Shown here: in pieces, positions 9,785 to 20,161 of the stretch
Position numbering within the stretch: the stretch's first letter is position 1
Layout: each line of letters opens with the position of its first letter
Assembly (NCBI GenBank): GCA_026393675.1
Contig: JAPKZQ010000004.1
Coordinates: 124,001 to 188,000 of the forward strand
Reading direction: 5' to 3'
Length of the DNA: 64,000 nucleotides
From: Acidobacteriota bacterium
GTDB lineage: Bacteria; Acidobacteriota; Vicinamibacteria; Vicinamibacterales; JAKQTR01
Notes under the pieces: model-generated
Told to the model about the DNA's origin: nothing
What the model saw: only the letters and a program-made list of their open reading frames with translations
Database searches by the model: none
Made by a program: the position numbers and the translations under genes

Positions 9785-9810
9785 GCGCGCCGCCGTGCGG
9801 GCGCCCCTAC
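9781..9810. terminator. Hairpin between convergent genes
   Basis: GTAGG-C-GCGCC (9781-9791) pairs with GGCGC-C-CCTAC (9800-9810), a ten-base-pair stem with one C-C mismatch. It overlaps the amidohydrolase stop codon and reaches the stop codon of the convergent peptidase gene, so it may end transcripts from both sides. No T-run is present, so intrinsic termination is uncertain. The edges match the two GC-rich repeats at 8272 and 8432. Confidence 0.4.
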
Positions 9811-12506
9811 TTGACCACAACCTTCGCCCAGTCCCACCCTTCGAGCCCCTTCGCGTTGACCGCCTTCACCGAGATGATCGTGCCGGGTTCGATGCCGGCG
9901 AGGGTCGCCTCAGGCTTCAGGACGGTCATCCGGTTCTTGAGCGGCGATGCCGCCGGGCCGTACGCCACGATGTAGCTGCGCACGCTCTTCTCGGAACTCG
10001 GTGTCCACGTCAGCTTTGCCGTCTTGCCCTGGTAGCCCGCCACCTTCAGTCCGGTGAGCCGGGACGGGCTCGACGCCAGCAGCATGATGCTGGCCACGGT
10101 CGTCCGGCTGGTCTCGGTCACCAGATCGTGATTGACCGTCTCAAGCAAGTCGGTCGGCTGGTGGTAGTGCGGATTGCCCAGCACCGGGTACGACCCGATC
10201 CCGCCAACGATGTCGCCGTACGCCTCGTAAAACGCGGCGGCGTCGGTCGACTTGAAGTACAGGGAGTCATACGTGATCAACCTGGTGAAGAACGACGCCG
10301 CGTGCTGCACGTCCCGGATGCCGGGGTTCGAGTACCGAATCGTGTTGTCGAGACGGTGATCATTGGACCAGCCGATCATGTCGTTGTTGAGCGCCCCGAC
10401 GATCTTCCAGCCCGCCGCCTTCGCCCGGCGCACAAACTCTCGGCTTCCGAGCAGCCCCGCTTCTTCGCCCGTAAACGACGCAAACACGACTGTCGCCGGC
10501 ATGGGCTTGCCGGCCAGCACCCTCGCGGCCTCGACCAGTGCCGCCGTCGCCGAGCTGTCGTCGTCTCCGCCCGGGCTCACAACATTCGAATCATAGTGGC
10601 TGCTGACCACGTAGATGAGCTCGGGGTTCTCTGTGCCCTTGAGTGTAGCGACGATGTTGGCGGATTTGCCGTCGAGCGCGCCCCTGGGCTCGAACCACTG
10701 ATATTCGGGCTCGTAGCCGAACGAACGGTACAGATTGAAGAGATACTCCCCGGCCAGCTTATTGCCCGGCTTCGAGATGTGTTTGGAATCGAACTCGAAG
10801 AGCCGCTTCTCGTAGGTGTCGATGCGCGTTATTGACACGTCGGCCAGCGTCCGCTTCACCGCAGTGGCGATGGGCGCGAACATCCGCTGCCCCTCGGCGC
10901 GGAGCGCCTTCTCCGCGGCGAGGTTCGCATCCAGTCGGGCGACGACGTCGGCTTTGGTGACCTTGCGATCGAGGGGCACCAGGTAGATACCGCGCTCGGG
11001 CGAGACGGTGTCGCCGTCGCGCTCGGCGCTGATCAGGATCTGCCGGCCATCGGGGCTGACTACCCACGCGTACTCAGGGGCGATCGTGCGAATCGTGTTG
11101 TTGTGGAACAGCCTCACGCGCCCGAGCGACGTCAGGTCGTAGAGCGACGAGCGCATGTGACGGGGTTCGCCGGTGGCGTACAGCACGACGTTGTTTGTGA
11201 CGAAGCGCGGAAGCGTGTCGTGCTGGATTTCGCGCGTCACGCGCGTTTCGTTTGAGCCATCGCGGTTCAGGACGTAGATCTCCCAATCGTCCTTCGACAT
11301 CACCTGCAGGGCCACACGGCTGCCATCGGGCGCCAGGGCCGGATTGGCCAGCCGGTCGCGCGTCTTCTTGATGGGCTTCGCTTCTCCACCAACGGGTCCG
11401 GCCATCAACGTCGTCTCGTCGCCGTGACGCACAAGGTACCCCCACGTCGAGCCATCGGCCGAAATGGTGCACCCTGTGCCGTCGATTGTTATCGTGGCCC
11501 CCGTCCTCCTATAGACCAGGGCGAAACTGGTGGCGCCTTGACCGCCGCGGCCACCACCTCCCCCACCGGCCGGACCACCGGCGCCGGCAGCCTGCGCAGC
11601 GCCCCCGCTCCCGGTCCCACCAGCACCCGCGGCACCACGGCCGCCCCCCGTACCCGCACGCCCGCTTCCTGGCGCGGCGCCGCCTGCCTGGGCGGCCGGA
11701 CGGGCAAACGGGTTGGTCTGCACGGGGAGATACACGATCGACTCGCTCTTCGGCACAATCTGGAAGTTCTGTTTGTAGCCCGGTTCGGTGGTGACGGCTA
11801 CCGGCTGCCCGCACGTCGCGGGCATGGCGTAGACATCGTTGCGCGACGCGTCGTCTTCGCGCGCGCCGAGGAAGTAGATCGTCTGACCATCGGCGCTGAA
11901 GGCGGGCGCCTGCTTCAACAGTCCATCGGGCGGGCACACGCGATCCTTGCCGGACTCCACCACGACGATGTCCACGAACTTTGCCTGGAGGAAATTCAAC
12001 AGTTGCTGCCCGGCTCCTCGACCGCCTCCCTGTCCACCCGCCTGGCCGGCATCCGCGACGGCCTTCGACACTTCATCCGACGGACGCGGCCTGAGGTACA
12101 CAAGCCGGTCGCTGGTGGACGCGAACGACAGGCTGTGGCCACCGACCTCGGCCACGGCCTTTGCCTCCGCCGACGCCTGGACGATTCTGGTCTTGCGCGC
12201 AGGACCCGTGCCGGTCTCGTACGTCACCAGTTTCCCGTCCGGGCTGAATCGTGGATTGAGCCCGTCGGTGGTGATCTCGATCGTCTTGTAAAGCTCGCCC
12301 GTCTGCAGCGCGATCGGTTCCAGGAGGGCCTCGCCTCCCGTGGCCGTCAGCAAGCTTCTGTAGGCGGTGAGCGCCGCAATGTAATCGCCCCGGTCCCACG
12401 CGTCGTTGGCGAGATCGAACGATGGCTTGGCGGGTTGCTGGGCGCTGGCCGCGACGACCAATCCGGCGAGCAGACCTGCGGCACAGAGGGCGCGTTTCGT
12501 CGACAT
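9807..12506 (-). CDS. Secreted M28-family zinc peptidase with TolB-like propeller and C-terminal Fn3-like domain
   Basis: The 899-residue protein has a signal peptide (residues 1-22), an N-terminal region with WD40/TolB-like repeats (LNPRFSPDGKLVTYE, PAFSADGQTIYF, PALAPDGSRVAL, AWVVSPDGRQIL), a Gly/Ala-rich low-complexity insert of roughly 60 residues, then an M28 aminopeptidase domain. Zinc-site motifs are present in order: SSHYDS, GGDDDSSA, FTGEEAG, NNDMIG and HYHQPTDLLE. A short Fn3-like segment ends the protein. It probably degrades peptides outside the cytoplasm. The ATG at 12506 gives a clean signal peptide; upstream residues in the same frame overlap glnS and are not credible. It follows glnS by 14 bases and may share its transcript. 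Confidence 0.85.
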   Translation of the reverse strand: MSTKRALCAAGLLAGLVVAASAQQPAKPSFDLANDAWDRGDYIAALTAYRSLLTATGGEALLEPIALQTGELYKTIEITTDGLNPRFSPDGKLVTYETGTGPARKTRIVQASAEAKAVAEVGGHSLSFASTSDRLVYLRPRPSDEVSKAVADAGQAGGQGGGRGAGQQLLNFLQAKFVDIVVVESGKDRVCPPDGLLKQAPAFSADGQTIYFLGAREDDASRNDVYAMPATCGQPVAVTTEPGYKQNFQIVPKSESIVYLPVQTNPFARPAAQAGGAAPGSGRAGTGGGRGAAGAGGTGSGGAAQAAGAGGPAGGGGGGRGGQGATSFALVYRRTGATITIDGTGCTISADGSTWGYLVRHGDETTLMAGPVGGEAKPIKKTRDRLANPALAPDGSRVALQVMSKDDWEIYVLNRDGSNETRVTREIQHDTLPRFVTNNVVLYATGEPRHMRSSLYDLTSLGRVRLFHNNTIRTIAPEYAWVVSPDGRQILISAERDGDTVSPERGIYLVPLDRKVTKADVVARLDANLAAEKALRAEGQRMFAPIATAVKRTLADVSITRIDTYEKRLFEFDSKHISKPGNKLAGEYLFNLYRSFGYEPEYQWFEPRGALDGKSANIVATLKGTENPELIYVVSSHYDSNVVSPGGDDDSSATAALVEAARVLAGKPMPATVVFASFTGEEAGLLGSREFVRRAKAAGWKIVGALNNDMIGWSNDHRLDNTIRYSNPGIRDVQHAASFFTRLITYDSLYFKSTDAAAFYEAYGDIVGGIGSYPVLGNPHYHQPTDLLETVNHDLVTETSRTTVASIMLLASSPSRLTGLKVAGYQGKTAKLTWTPSSEKSVRSYIVAYGPAASPLKNRMTVLKPEATLAGIEPGTIISVKAVNAKGLEGWDWAKVVVK

Positions 12507-12520
12507 GGTATGAGACCCTT

Positions 12521-14209
12521 TCAGTGGGCTGTCCTCCGGGCGATACGCGCCCAGGTGTCCTTGAGCGTCACGGTCCGATTGAACACGAGTTTCCCGGGTT
12601 GCGAGTCGGGGTCCACCGCGAAGTAGCCAAGCCGCTCGAACTGATACCGGTCGCCGGCCTTCGCCGCCGCAAGCGTCGGTTCGACCGGGCATGACAGGGT
12701 TTCGAGTGATGCCGGATTGAGCGACGTTCGCCAGTCGCCGCCATCGGCCTGATCGCCGGGCGTCTGGTTGGTGAACAGCCGGTCGTACAACCGGACCTCG
12801 GCGGTGAGCGCGTGCGAGGCCGACACCCAGTGGATGGTCGCTTTCGGTTTGCGGCCATCGGGCGCGTTGCCGTCGCGCGTCGCGGGATCGTACGTGCAGT
12901 GAAGCATGGTCACCTCACCAGCGGCGTTCTTCTCGACGCGGTCGCAGGTCAGAAAATACGTGCCCCGCAGGCGTACTTCACGGCCGGGCGAGAGCCGGAA
13001 GAACTTCTTCGGCGGTTCCTCCATGAAGTCGTCGCGCTCGATATAGAGTTCGCGCGAGAACGGCACCTGCCGCGTCCCGGCGTCAGGATTTTCCGGGTTG
13101 ACGGGGATCCTGATCTGGTCAACATGACCTTCGGGAACGTTGTCGATGACGACCTTGAGCGGCCGCAGCACCGCCATCGCCCGCGGCGCGCGCCTGTTGA
13201 GGTCGTCGCGCACGGCGTCCTCGAGCAGCGCCACGTCCACGAGGTTCTCGCGTTTGGCGACGCCAATACGGGCGGCAAATTCCCGCATCGCCTCCGGCGT
13301 GTAGCCCCGCCGCCTGATCCCGCTCAACGTCGGCATGCGCGGGTCGTCCCACCCCCGCACCACGCCTTCCTGCACCAGCGAGAGCAGACGCCGTTTGCTC
13401 ATCACGGTGTAGGTGAGATTGAGCCTCGCGAACTCGATCTGCCGGGGCCGGCTCGGCACGGTGCAGTGCTCGATGCACCAGTCGTAGAGCGGACGATGAT
13501 CCTCGAACTCCAGCGTGCACAGCGAATGCGTGATGCCCTCGATGGCGTCCGACAACGCGTGCGCGAAGTCGTACATCGGGTAGATACACCAGGCGTCACC
13601 CGTGCGGTGGTGCGTGGCCCGGCGAATGCGGTAGAGCGCGGGATCGCGCAGATTGATATTGGGCGAGGCCATGTCGATTGTCGCGCGCAGCGTGTAGGCC
13701 CCGTCGGCGAACTCCCCGGCCCGCATCCGGCGAAACAGGTCGAGACTTTCCGCGATCGGGCGGTTCCGGTACGGAGACTCGCGCCCGGGCTCGGTCAGCG
13801 TGCCCCGATGCTCACGGACTTCGTCTGGCGTCAGATTGTCGACGTAGGCCAGACCCTTGTCGATGAGCTCGACGGCCCACTGATAGAGCTGTTCGAAATA
13901 ATCGGACGCGTAGTACTCGCGATTCTCCCAGTCGAAGCCGAGCCAGCGCACGTCCTCCTTGATCGCGTCGACGTACTCGACATCTTCCTTGGCCGGATTC
14001 GTGTCGTCGAAGCGCAGGTTGCAGGCGCCGCCGAATTCCTGTGCCACGCCAAAATTCAGGCAGATCGACTTCGCGTGTCCGATGTGCAGGTAACCGTTTG
14101 GTTCGGGGGGGAAGCGGGTCCGGACACGGCTGCTGTTTCGCCCCGCCGCCAGGTCGCCGGCCACGATGGCGCGGATGAAATCGAGAGGGGGCGCGGCGTC
14201 GGTGCTCAT
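12521..14209 (-). CDS. glnS: Glutaminyl-tRNA synthetase
   Basis: The 562-residue enzyme, close to the 554 of E. coli, charges tRNA-Gln with glutamine. The class I signature is visible as [16 protein letters not shown] (HIGH at about residues 42-45) and the KMSKS equivalent as VMSKRRL. The GlnRS-type motifs LRFDDTNP and IYPMYDFAH and the C-terminal beta-barrel anticodon-binding region ([15 protein letters not shown]) support GlnRS rather than GluRS. The ATG at 14209 is chosen over an upstream in-frame GTG because it gives the expected short N-terminus. Presence of GlnRS means this organism can charge tRNA-Gln directly. Confidence 0.95.
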   Translation of the reverse strand: MSTDAAPPLDFIRAIVAGDLAAGRNSSRVRTRFPPEPNGYLHIGHAKSICLNFGVAQEFGGACNLRFDDTNPAKEDVEYVDAIKEDVRWLGFDWENREYYASDYFEQLYQWAVELIDKGLAYVDNLTPDEVREHRGTLTEPGRESPYRNRPIAESLDLFRRMRAGEFADGAYTLRATIDMASPNINLRDPALYRIRRATHHRTGDAWCIYPMYDFAHALSDAIEGITHSLCTLEFEDHRPLYDWCIEHCTVPSRPRQIEFARLNLTYTVMSKRRLLSLVQEGVVRGWDDPRMPTLSGIRRRGYTPEAMREFAARIGVAKRENLVDVALLEDAVRDDLNRRAPRAMAVLRPLKVVIDNVPEGHVDQIRIPVNPENPDAGTRQVPFSRELYIERDDFMEEPPKKFFRLSPGREVRLRGTYFLTCDRVEKNAAGEVTMLHCTYDPATRDGNAPDGRKPKATIHWVSASHALTAEVRLYDRLFTNQTPGDQADGGDWRTSLNPASLETLSCPVEPTLAAAKAGDRYQFERLGYFAVDPDSQPGKLVFNRTVTLKDTWARIARRTAH

Positions 14210-14309
14210 CCGGCAATTGTACCCGGTAGACCGCACGGATTGCAGGTAGCTGGCATTCGGGCTGGACTCGGGCTACTCTGGAGGTGGGCCATTCAGGAAA
14301 GGACCATCC

Positions 14310-15026
<717 letters not shown>

Positions 15027-15173
15027 CGGCTTGCCGCGCAATCTCGTGGGGTGACTTCTGGTCTGCCTTAGACGTGAAAGTGCGTGACTCGATCGCCGGC
15101 CTGGCGGATGATGTCGGCGGTGCCAAAGGCCAAGTCCCCGACAATCGAAGGGGTGGGGCGGAAGGGAACGAGT

Positions 15174-15929
15174 TTGCATCGTCAGGTCTGGGTGTGTGTT
15201 CTTGCAACCGTCATAATGCTGGGAGCCGGGCAGACGGCCTGGACCCAGCCGGCTGCGGCGCAACGACCAGCGGCGGAACCGCCGTCGACACAGGCGGCGG
15301 TCGCCGAGCCCACGGTGACATGGAGTGCCGGAGCGACCTTCACTTCGATATTTGTGTGGAGGGGCTTTGTCGTGGCCGATGCGCCGAGTGCTCAGCCCAC
15401 GGCGTGGATGACGATCGGCAACATCACGGCGACGTCGTGGGTGAACCTGATCGCCAATGGGGCATCGCAAGGATGGTCCGAACATGATCTGACCATCGAC
15501 TACACCCGCGAGGCTGGCGCCTGGGAGCTGTCGGCGGGCTACACCTGCTACTACTTCCCGACGGTGCAAACCGGGCGTGTCTCACACGAGTTCTATGTCG
15601 GCGCGGCGTTTTCTGGCCCGTTGAACCCGCTTGTCACGGTCTACCACGACATCAAGGTGGGCGACGGCACGTATGTCAGCACCGGGGTCAGCCAGGCGTT
15701 TCCGCTCGGCGCGTCGAAATGGTCGGCCACGCCGGCGGTGACGCTCGGTTACAACAATCACCAGTGGGTGGTGGGGTCGGGCTGGAGCGACCTGAACCTC
15801 GGGGTGACACTGGCGCTGCCCCCGGGCAGCCATGTGGAAGTCGCGGGGTCGTTCAACTACTCGAAATCGCTGCGCACCGAATGGTTCCCCAGCCGCGCGT
15901 ACTTTGGTTTGACGGTGACGGTGCACTGA
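15174..15929 (+). CDS. Putative outer-membrane beta-barrel protein of unknown role
   Basis: The 251-residue exported protein has a signal peptide (about residues 5-28, ending in Ala-rich TQPAAAQ). Alternating aromatic/hydrophobic segments follow, typical of beta-barrel strands, for example VTWSAGATFTSIFVWRG, LTIDYTREAG and VEVAGSFNYSKSL. It ends in an aromatic/hydrophobic strand, YFGLTVTVH. It resembles conserved hypothetical proteins of the TorF type, but the family is not certain. The TTG at 15174 is proposed because GGAAGGGA lies just upstream and the signal peptide begins there; an ATG at 15084 would add 30 residues that look non-coding. Function is unknown. Confidence 0.55.
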   Translation: MHRQVWVCVLATVIMLGAGQTAWTQPAAAQRPAAEPPSTQAAVAEPTVTWSAGATFTSIFVWRGFVVADAPSAQPTAWMTIGNITATSWVNLIANGASQGWSEHDLTIDYTREAGAWELSAGYTCYYFPTVQTGRVSHEFYVGAAFSGPLNPLVTVYHDIKVGDGTYVSTGVSQAFPLGASKWSATPAVTLGYNNHQWVVGSGWSDLNLGVTLALPPGSHVEVAGSFNYSKSLRTEWFPSRAYFGLTVTVH

Positions 15930-15946
15930 CTGCTGCCGGATCGTCG

Positions 15947-15975
15947 CCCTGGGATCGCCACGCTCCAGCGTGGCC
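15947..15975 (+). repeat. Left copy of an inverted repeat pair flanking the VPS10/BNR gene
   Basis: A 29-base segment here reappears exactly on the opposite strand at 18838-18866. It contains the palindrome CACGCTCCAGCGTG. Similarity continues to the right with small differences: a GGGCCGGGCT block, an AGCCCGGCG-TTCCCAGGAA block and an AAATCCCGAATCCCGAA block near 16062-16078 all have counterparts around 18763-18835 in reverse order. The 182-base gap from 15930 to 16111 is mostly this element. Confidence 0.7.
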
Positions 15976-16111
15976 ATTCCGCGGGCCGGGCTGCCAGCCC
16001 TGAGGGAACTCGAAGGGGAGCCCGGCGTTCCCAGGAAAACGCCTGTCTCGCCGGGAGAGGAAATCCCGAATCCCGAACCCCGAGATACAATCCCCGCGGA
16101 GATACCCACCG

Positions 16112-18754
16112 ATGAGACACATCCGGACCGGTCTCGTGGCCTTCGTACTTTTCGCCCTCGCATTGGTGGCGGTTCCGCGGGGCCAGGAACCGCGCTTCAA
16201 CGATGCGCTGCTCGAGCGGCTCACCTGGCGCAATCTCGGCCCGTTCCGCACGGGGGCGTGGATCTCGGACATCGCGTTCCCGGAGACGCCCGCCACGGCT
16301 CACCTCTATACCCTCTATGTGGGCGTGCGAAACGGCGGCGTCTGGAAGACCACGAACAACGGCACGACCTTTGAGTCCGTGTTCGACGCGCAATCGACGA
16401 CGAGCATCGGAGCGATTGCCGTGGCTCCAAGCGACCAAAACCTCGTCTGGGTCGGCACCGGCGAGACGTACCAGACGCGGATGTCATATGCGGGAGACGG
16501 CGTCTACAAGTCGACCGACGGCGGCAACACATGGGCAAACATGGGGCTGCGCGATACGCATCACATCAGTCGCATCCTCGTCCATCCGACCAACCCCAAC
16601 ATCGTCTACGTCGCGGCCATGGGTCACCTGTATTCGACCAATGCCGAGCGCGGATTGTTCATGACGACCGACGGCGGTAGGACGTGGACAAAATCGCTCT
16701 TCGTCGACGACAGGACGGGCGTCATCGATCTCGTGATGAACCGCAAAGAGCCGAACGTGCTGTACGCGGCAACGTACGAACTCAAGCGGGTGCCGTGGGA
16801 TCTGGATGTCGGCGGTCCGGGCAGTGGCATCTGGAAGTCCGTGAACGGCGGCAGGAAATGGATGCGACTCGCCGGAGGTCTGCCAACCGGCCGGCTGGGC
16901 CGTATCGGTCTCGACATCTATCAGCCGAATCCGAACATCCTCTACACCGTCGTCGAAAACGCGAATCTGCGTCCGGCCACGTCGCGCGAGGCCGAACGCG
17001 ACAAGGAACGCCCGAAGCCATTCGAGCACGTCGTCGGCAACGAGGTCTACCGCACCGACGATGGCGGGAAGACGTGGAAGAAGACGCACGACGCCTCCAT
17101 CTCGCCCGGCAACAAGGCGCCGTATTCGTTCAACATCATCCGGGTCGATCCGGGAAACGCCAACCACATCATCGTGCTGAGCGACGCGCTGCCGAACTCC
17201 GCAGACGGCGGCAAAACGTGGCTCGATACCACCTGGCCGCCGAAACGGATGTTCCCGAAGGCGTTTGGCGATGTGCGCGTGTTGTGGTTCGACCAGCAGA
17301 ATCCCAACCGGATCTTCATGGGATCGGATGGCGGCGTCCACATCTCGTATGACAACGGCCGCACAGCCGATCACTACGTCAACCTGCCTGTCGGTGAACT
17401 GTGGGGCGTCGGCGTAGATCTCGACCAGCCGTACAACGTCTACGCCGGCATGCAGGATCACGATTCGTGGAAAGGCCCGAGCAATGGCTGGTCGGGGTCG
17501 GTGACGATCGCCGACTGGATCACCGTCCGCGAAGGCGATGGCATGTACAACAAGGTGGATCCGACCGACTCGCGGTGGCTCTACAACACGCGCGAATTCG
17601 GCGATCACAAGCGCGTGGACCAGACGCTGCGCACGATGACCGACATCATGCCCCGCCGACCGAAGGGGCAGCCGCCCCTGCGCTGGAATTGGAACACGCC
17701 GCTTGCGATCTCTCCGCACAATCCGCAGATCATCTACACGGGCGCCCAGGTGCTGCTGCGGTCGCTCAACCGTGGCGACGCATGGCAGGAGATCAGCCCG
17801 GATCTGACGACCAACGATTCAGAGAAGGTGTTTGGGCGCGGCAACATCCAGCACTGCACGATCACGACGATCTCGGAGTCGCCCGTCACGCCAGGCGTGA
17901 TCTGGGTGGGCACCGATGACGGCCGGGTGCAGATGACGAAGACACACGGCGCGACCTGGATCGATGCCACACCGGCGATCGCGAAAGCGGGCGGGCCGGC
18001 CGACCGCTGGGTGACGCGTGTGCTCGCGTCGAGCCGGGATGCCGGGACGGCCTACGTCGCGAAAAGCGGCTACCGGCACGACGATGCCAAGCCGTATCTG
18101 TTCAAGACGACCGACTACGGCGCCACGTGGACGTCGATTGCGGCGAATCTCCCGGACAAGGGGATCAACGTGGTAGTCGAGGACGCGACCAACACGAGAT
18201 CGCTGTTTGTGGGCACCGATATGGGGGTGTTCGCAACCATTGACGGTGGAGGGCGGTGGGTACGGCTGAAGGGCAACATGCCGAATGTACCCGTGCACGA
18301 TCTGGTGATCCACCCGCGCGAACACGACCTCGTCGCCGGCACGTTCGGGCGGGCGATCTGGACCACGGACATCTCGGTTCTGGAGCAACTCGACGAGGCG
18401 CAACTCGGCGAGGACCTGCGCGTGTTCGACATCCGGCCGCGCGCCAGAGTTCAGACGAGCGGCTGGGGTGGCTACGACTTCTACGGTGACCGGTACACCC
18501 CGACCGACAACGAACCCAACGCGATCGCGGTCACCTACTACTTGCGGGACAAGACAGGCCGGACCATCGCGATCAAGGTCACCGATCTGGCAGGTCAACC
18601 CGTGCGAACGCTGACCGCCACGTCGCGGCAGGGCCTGAACACGGTGCTGTGGGACATGAAGAACCAGGCGGGCCGGGAGCAACCAGCGGGTGATTACCGC
18701 ATCGTGGTGGAGGTGGATGGCCGGACAATCACGAAGACGGCGACGATCCGGTAG
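16112..18754 (+). CDS. Exported VPS10/BNR-repeat beta-propeller protein
   Basis: The 880-residue protein has a signal peptide (about residues 6-20) and many BNR/sortilin-type repeats with the pattern S/T-x-DGG-x-TW, for example STDGGNTWANMG, TTDGGRTWTK, RTDDGGKTWKK, SADGGKTWLD and TTDYGATWTSI. These build one or two large propellers. A C-terminal beta domain of about 100 residues ends in VEVDGRTITKTATIR and resembles FlgD-Ig/T9SS-like folds. Such proteins are abundant in acidobacteria and are often called glycosyl hydrolase or VPS10 domain proteins without proof of enzyme activity. A ligand-binding or hydrolytic role outside the cytoplasm is likely. The gene is bracketed by inverted repeats at 15947 and 18838. 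Confidence 0.8.
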   Translation: MRHIRTGLVAFVLFALALVAVPRGQEPRFNDALLERLTWRNLGPFRTGAWISDIAFPETPATAHLYTLYVGVRNGGVWKTTNNGTTFESVFDAQSTTSIGAIAVAPSDQNLVWVGTGETYQTRMSYAGDGVYKSTDGGNTWANMGLRDTHHISRILVHPTNPNIVYVAAMGHLYSTNAERGLFMTTDGGRTWTKSLFVDDRTGVIDLVMNRKEPNVLYAATYELKRVPWDLDVGGPGSGIWKSVNGGRKWMRLAGGLPTGRLGRIGLDIYQPNPNILYTVVENANLRPATSREAERDKERPKPFEHVVGNEVYRTDDGGKTWKKTHDASISPGNKAPYSFNIIRVDPGNANHIIVLSDALPNSADGGKTWLDTTWPPKRMFPKAFGDVRVLWFDQQNPNRIFMGSDGGVHISYDNGRTADHYVNLPVGELWGVGVDLDQPYNVYAGMQDHDSWKGPSNGWSGSVTIADWITVREGDGMYNKVDPTDSRWLYNTREFGDHKRVDQTLRTMTDIMPRRPKGQPPLRWNWNTPLAISPHNPQIIYTGAQVLLRSLNRGDAWQEISPDLTTNDSEKVFGRGNIQHCTITTISESPVTPGVIWVGTDDGRVQMTKTHGATWIDATPAIAKAGGPADRWVTRVLASSRDAGTAYVAKSGYRHDDAKPYLFKTTDYGATWTSIAANLPDKGINVVVEDATNTRSLFVGTDMGVFATIDGGGRWVRLKGNMPNVPVHDLVIHPREHDLVAGTFGRAIWTTDISVLEQLDEAQLGEDLRVFDIRPRARVQTSGWGGYDFYGDRYTPTDNEPNAIAVTYYLRDKTGRTIAIKVTDLAGQPVRTLTATSRQGLNTVLWDMKNQAGREQPAGDYRIVVEVDGRTITKTATIR

Positions 18755-18837
18755 GACGAAACGGGATTCGGGATTCGGGCGAACCGTGTGACGGGTGAAT
18801 TCCTGGGAGCGCCGGGCTCCAGCCCGGCCCGCGTCCC

Positions 18838-18866
18838 GGCCACGCTGGAGCGTGGCGATCCCAGGG
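18838..18866 (-). repeat. Right copy of the inverted repeat pair flanking the VPS10/BNR gene
   Basis: This is the exact reverse complement of 15947-15975. The palindrome CACGCTGGAGCGTG lies at 18841-18854, and a further stem GCCGGGCTCCAGCCCGGC lies at 18811-18828. The copy belongs to a longer element beginning near 18763 (GGGATTCGGGATTCGGG) that mirrors the left copy. Confidence 0.7.
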
Positions 18867-18910
18867 ATCCTGGGACCGAAAAGAGCTCGGACCTGATTGC
18901 AGAAAACCGA

Positions 18911-19073
18911 TGAGAAATGGGGTCTGACCCCAATATCCGCTCGACCCCTGTCCTCTTCCGAGGTCGGCGCCTGCTGGCGTCAGAAGGAGATGTTGAAGAA
19001 ACTGCAACAAATGCTCGGAGAGCGGCCCGCAAGAATGAGACTGACATGAGAAATTGGGTCTGACCCCATTTTC
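18911..19073. repeat. Two direct copies of a GGGTCTGACCC palindrome
   Basis: ATGAGAAATGGGGTCTGACCCC occurs at about 18910-18931 and ATGAGAAATTGGGTCTGACCCC at 19046-19067. The roughly 115 bases between them hold no supportable gene, although one short plus-strand frame (about 18952-19065) reads like a degraded protein end. A partial third copy lies at 30531-30545. This closes the 326-base gene-free stretch 18755-19080 between the BNR gene and cheB. Confidence 0.6.
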
Positions 19074-19080
19074 CTGCGCA

Positions 19081-20151
19081 CTATGCTGCGTGCCGGACGC
19101 TGAGGCGGTCGAAGCATTCAAAGACCAGCGACGGCATCTTCAGCAGCGTCGAGACGTGCATGGCGGCTCCGCGCTCGATGGCCACTTTCGGCATCCCGAA
19201 CACGACGCACGACTGTTCATCTTCTGCCATGGTTTCTGCCCCGGCCTGACGCAGCGCCAGCAGGCCATCGGCGCCGTCGGCGCCCATGCCGGTCAGGATC
19301 GCCGCCACCATCGGTACGCCCTTCAACTGTGCGGCCGATCGGAACAACACGTCAACAGCCGGCCGCTGATAGTGTTCGGCGGGTCCCTGGTTAAGCGCCG
19401 TCCGAAGTTGCAGCCCTGATCGGGTCACGGTCATGTGATAGTCGCCGGGCGCGATGTACGCCGTGCCCCGTTCGAGCAGCATGTCACCGGTAGCTTCGAC
19501 GACCCGCATGGCACAGAGCTGGTTCAGCCGCTGTGCGAACGCCGCCGTGAAATGCGCGGGCATGTGCTGCACGATCAGGACCGGCGGGCCGTCGGCCGGC
19601 ATGCGCGTCAGCACCGCTTCAATTGCCTGGGTCCCGCCGGTGGACGCGCCAATCAGCAGCAATCCGTTCCTGGGCCCCAGGCTCAACTGGATGACCGGTG
19701 TGATCGTTGGCGCCGCGACCGGCGTGTGTGCCACATGGCGGATGCGCGCGACCCCGCCGGCGGCGAGGCCGCGAATCGTGTGGACGATGCGGTCGGTGAC
19801 CTGCCCGACCGAGTGCGGGCCGTCAGGCTTGGCAATCACCTCGACGGCGCCGGCACGCAGCGCCTCGATGCTGGCGGCCGATCCCGCCTGCCCCACGGAG
19901 CTGACGATGATAACAGGCAGCGGATAGGAGGCCATCAGCTTCTTCAGGAAGGTCAGCCCGTCCATCCGCGGCATTTCGAGATCGAGCGTCAGGAGATCGG
20001 GTTTGTAGAGCAGGATCTGCTCGCGCGCGATGTACGGATCGGCGGCCCCGCCGACGACCTCGATGTCGGGTTCCTTCCGCAGGCGGTCGCCAATCAGCTT
20101 CCGGACCACCGCCGAATCATCAACGATTAGTACGCGCGTTTTGTTCGGCAT
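19081..20151 (-). CDS. cheB: CheB, chemoreceptor glutamate methylesterase
   Basis: The 356-residue protein has a receiver domain (LIVDDSAVVRKL, phospho-acceptor D57 in LLTLDLEMPRMDG) and a C-terminal methylesterase domain. The catalytic elements are Ser in GASTGGTQAIE, His in IVQHMPAHFT and Asp in ILTGMGADGADG. It demethylates receptor glutamates (and can deamidate glutamines) when phosphorylated by CheA, giving adaptation together with CheR. It is the last gene of the mot/che operon, 10 bases after the CheX-like gene. Length and motifs are complete. Confidence 0.95.
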   Translation of the reverse strand: MPNKTRVLIVDDSAVVRKLIGDRLRKEPDIEVVGGAADPYIAREQILLYKPDLLTLDLEMPRMDGLTFLKKLMASYPLPVIIVSSVGQAGSAASIEALRAGAVEVIAKPDGPHSVGQVTDRIVHTIRGLAAGGVARIRHVAHTPVAAPTITPVIQLSLGPRNGLLLIGASTGGTQAIEAVLTRMPADGPPVLIVQHMPAHFTAAFAQRLNQLCAMRVVEATGDMLLERGTAYIAPGDYHMTVTRSGLQLRTALNQGPAEHYQRPAVDVLFRSAAQLKGVPMVAAILTGMGADGADGLLALRQAGAETMAEDEQSCVVFGMPKVAIERGAAMHVSTLLKMPSLVFECFDRLSVRHAA

Positions 20152-20161
20152 CGGCGTGTCC

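Noticed and set aside
12507-12692. N-terminal extension of the TolB/M28 peptidase
   Set aside because: It overlaps glnS out of frame, and the signal peptide begins at 12506.
18936-19045. Remnant of a transposase gene between the two GGGTCTGACCC repeats
   Set aside because: One short frame looks protein-like at its end, but it is too short to identify and has no motif.
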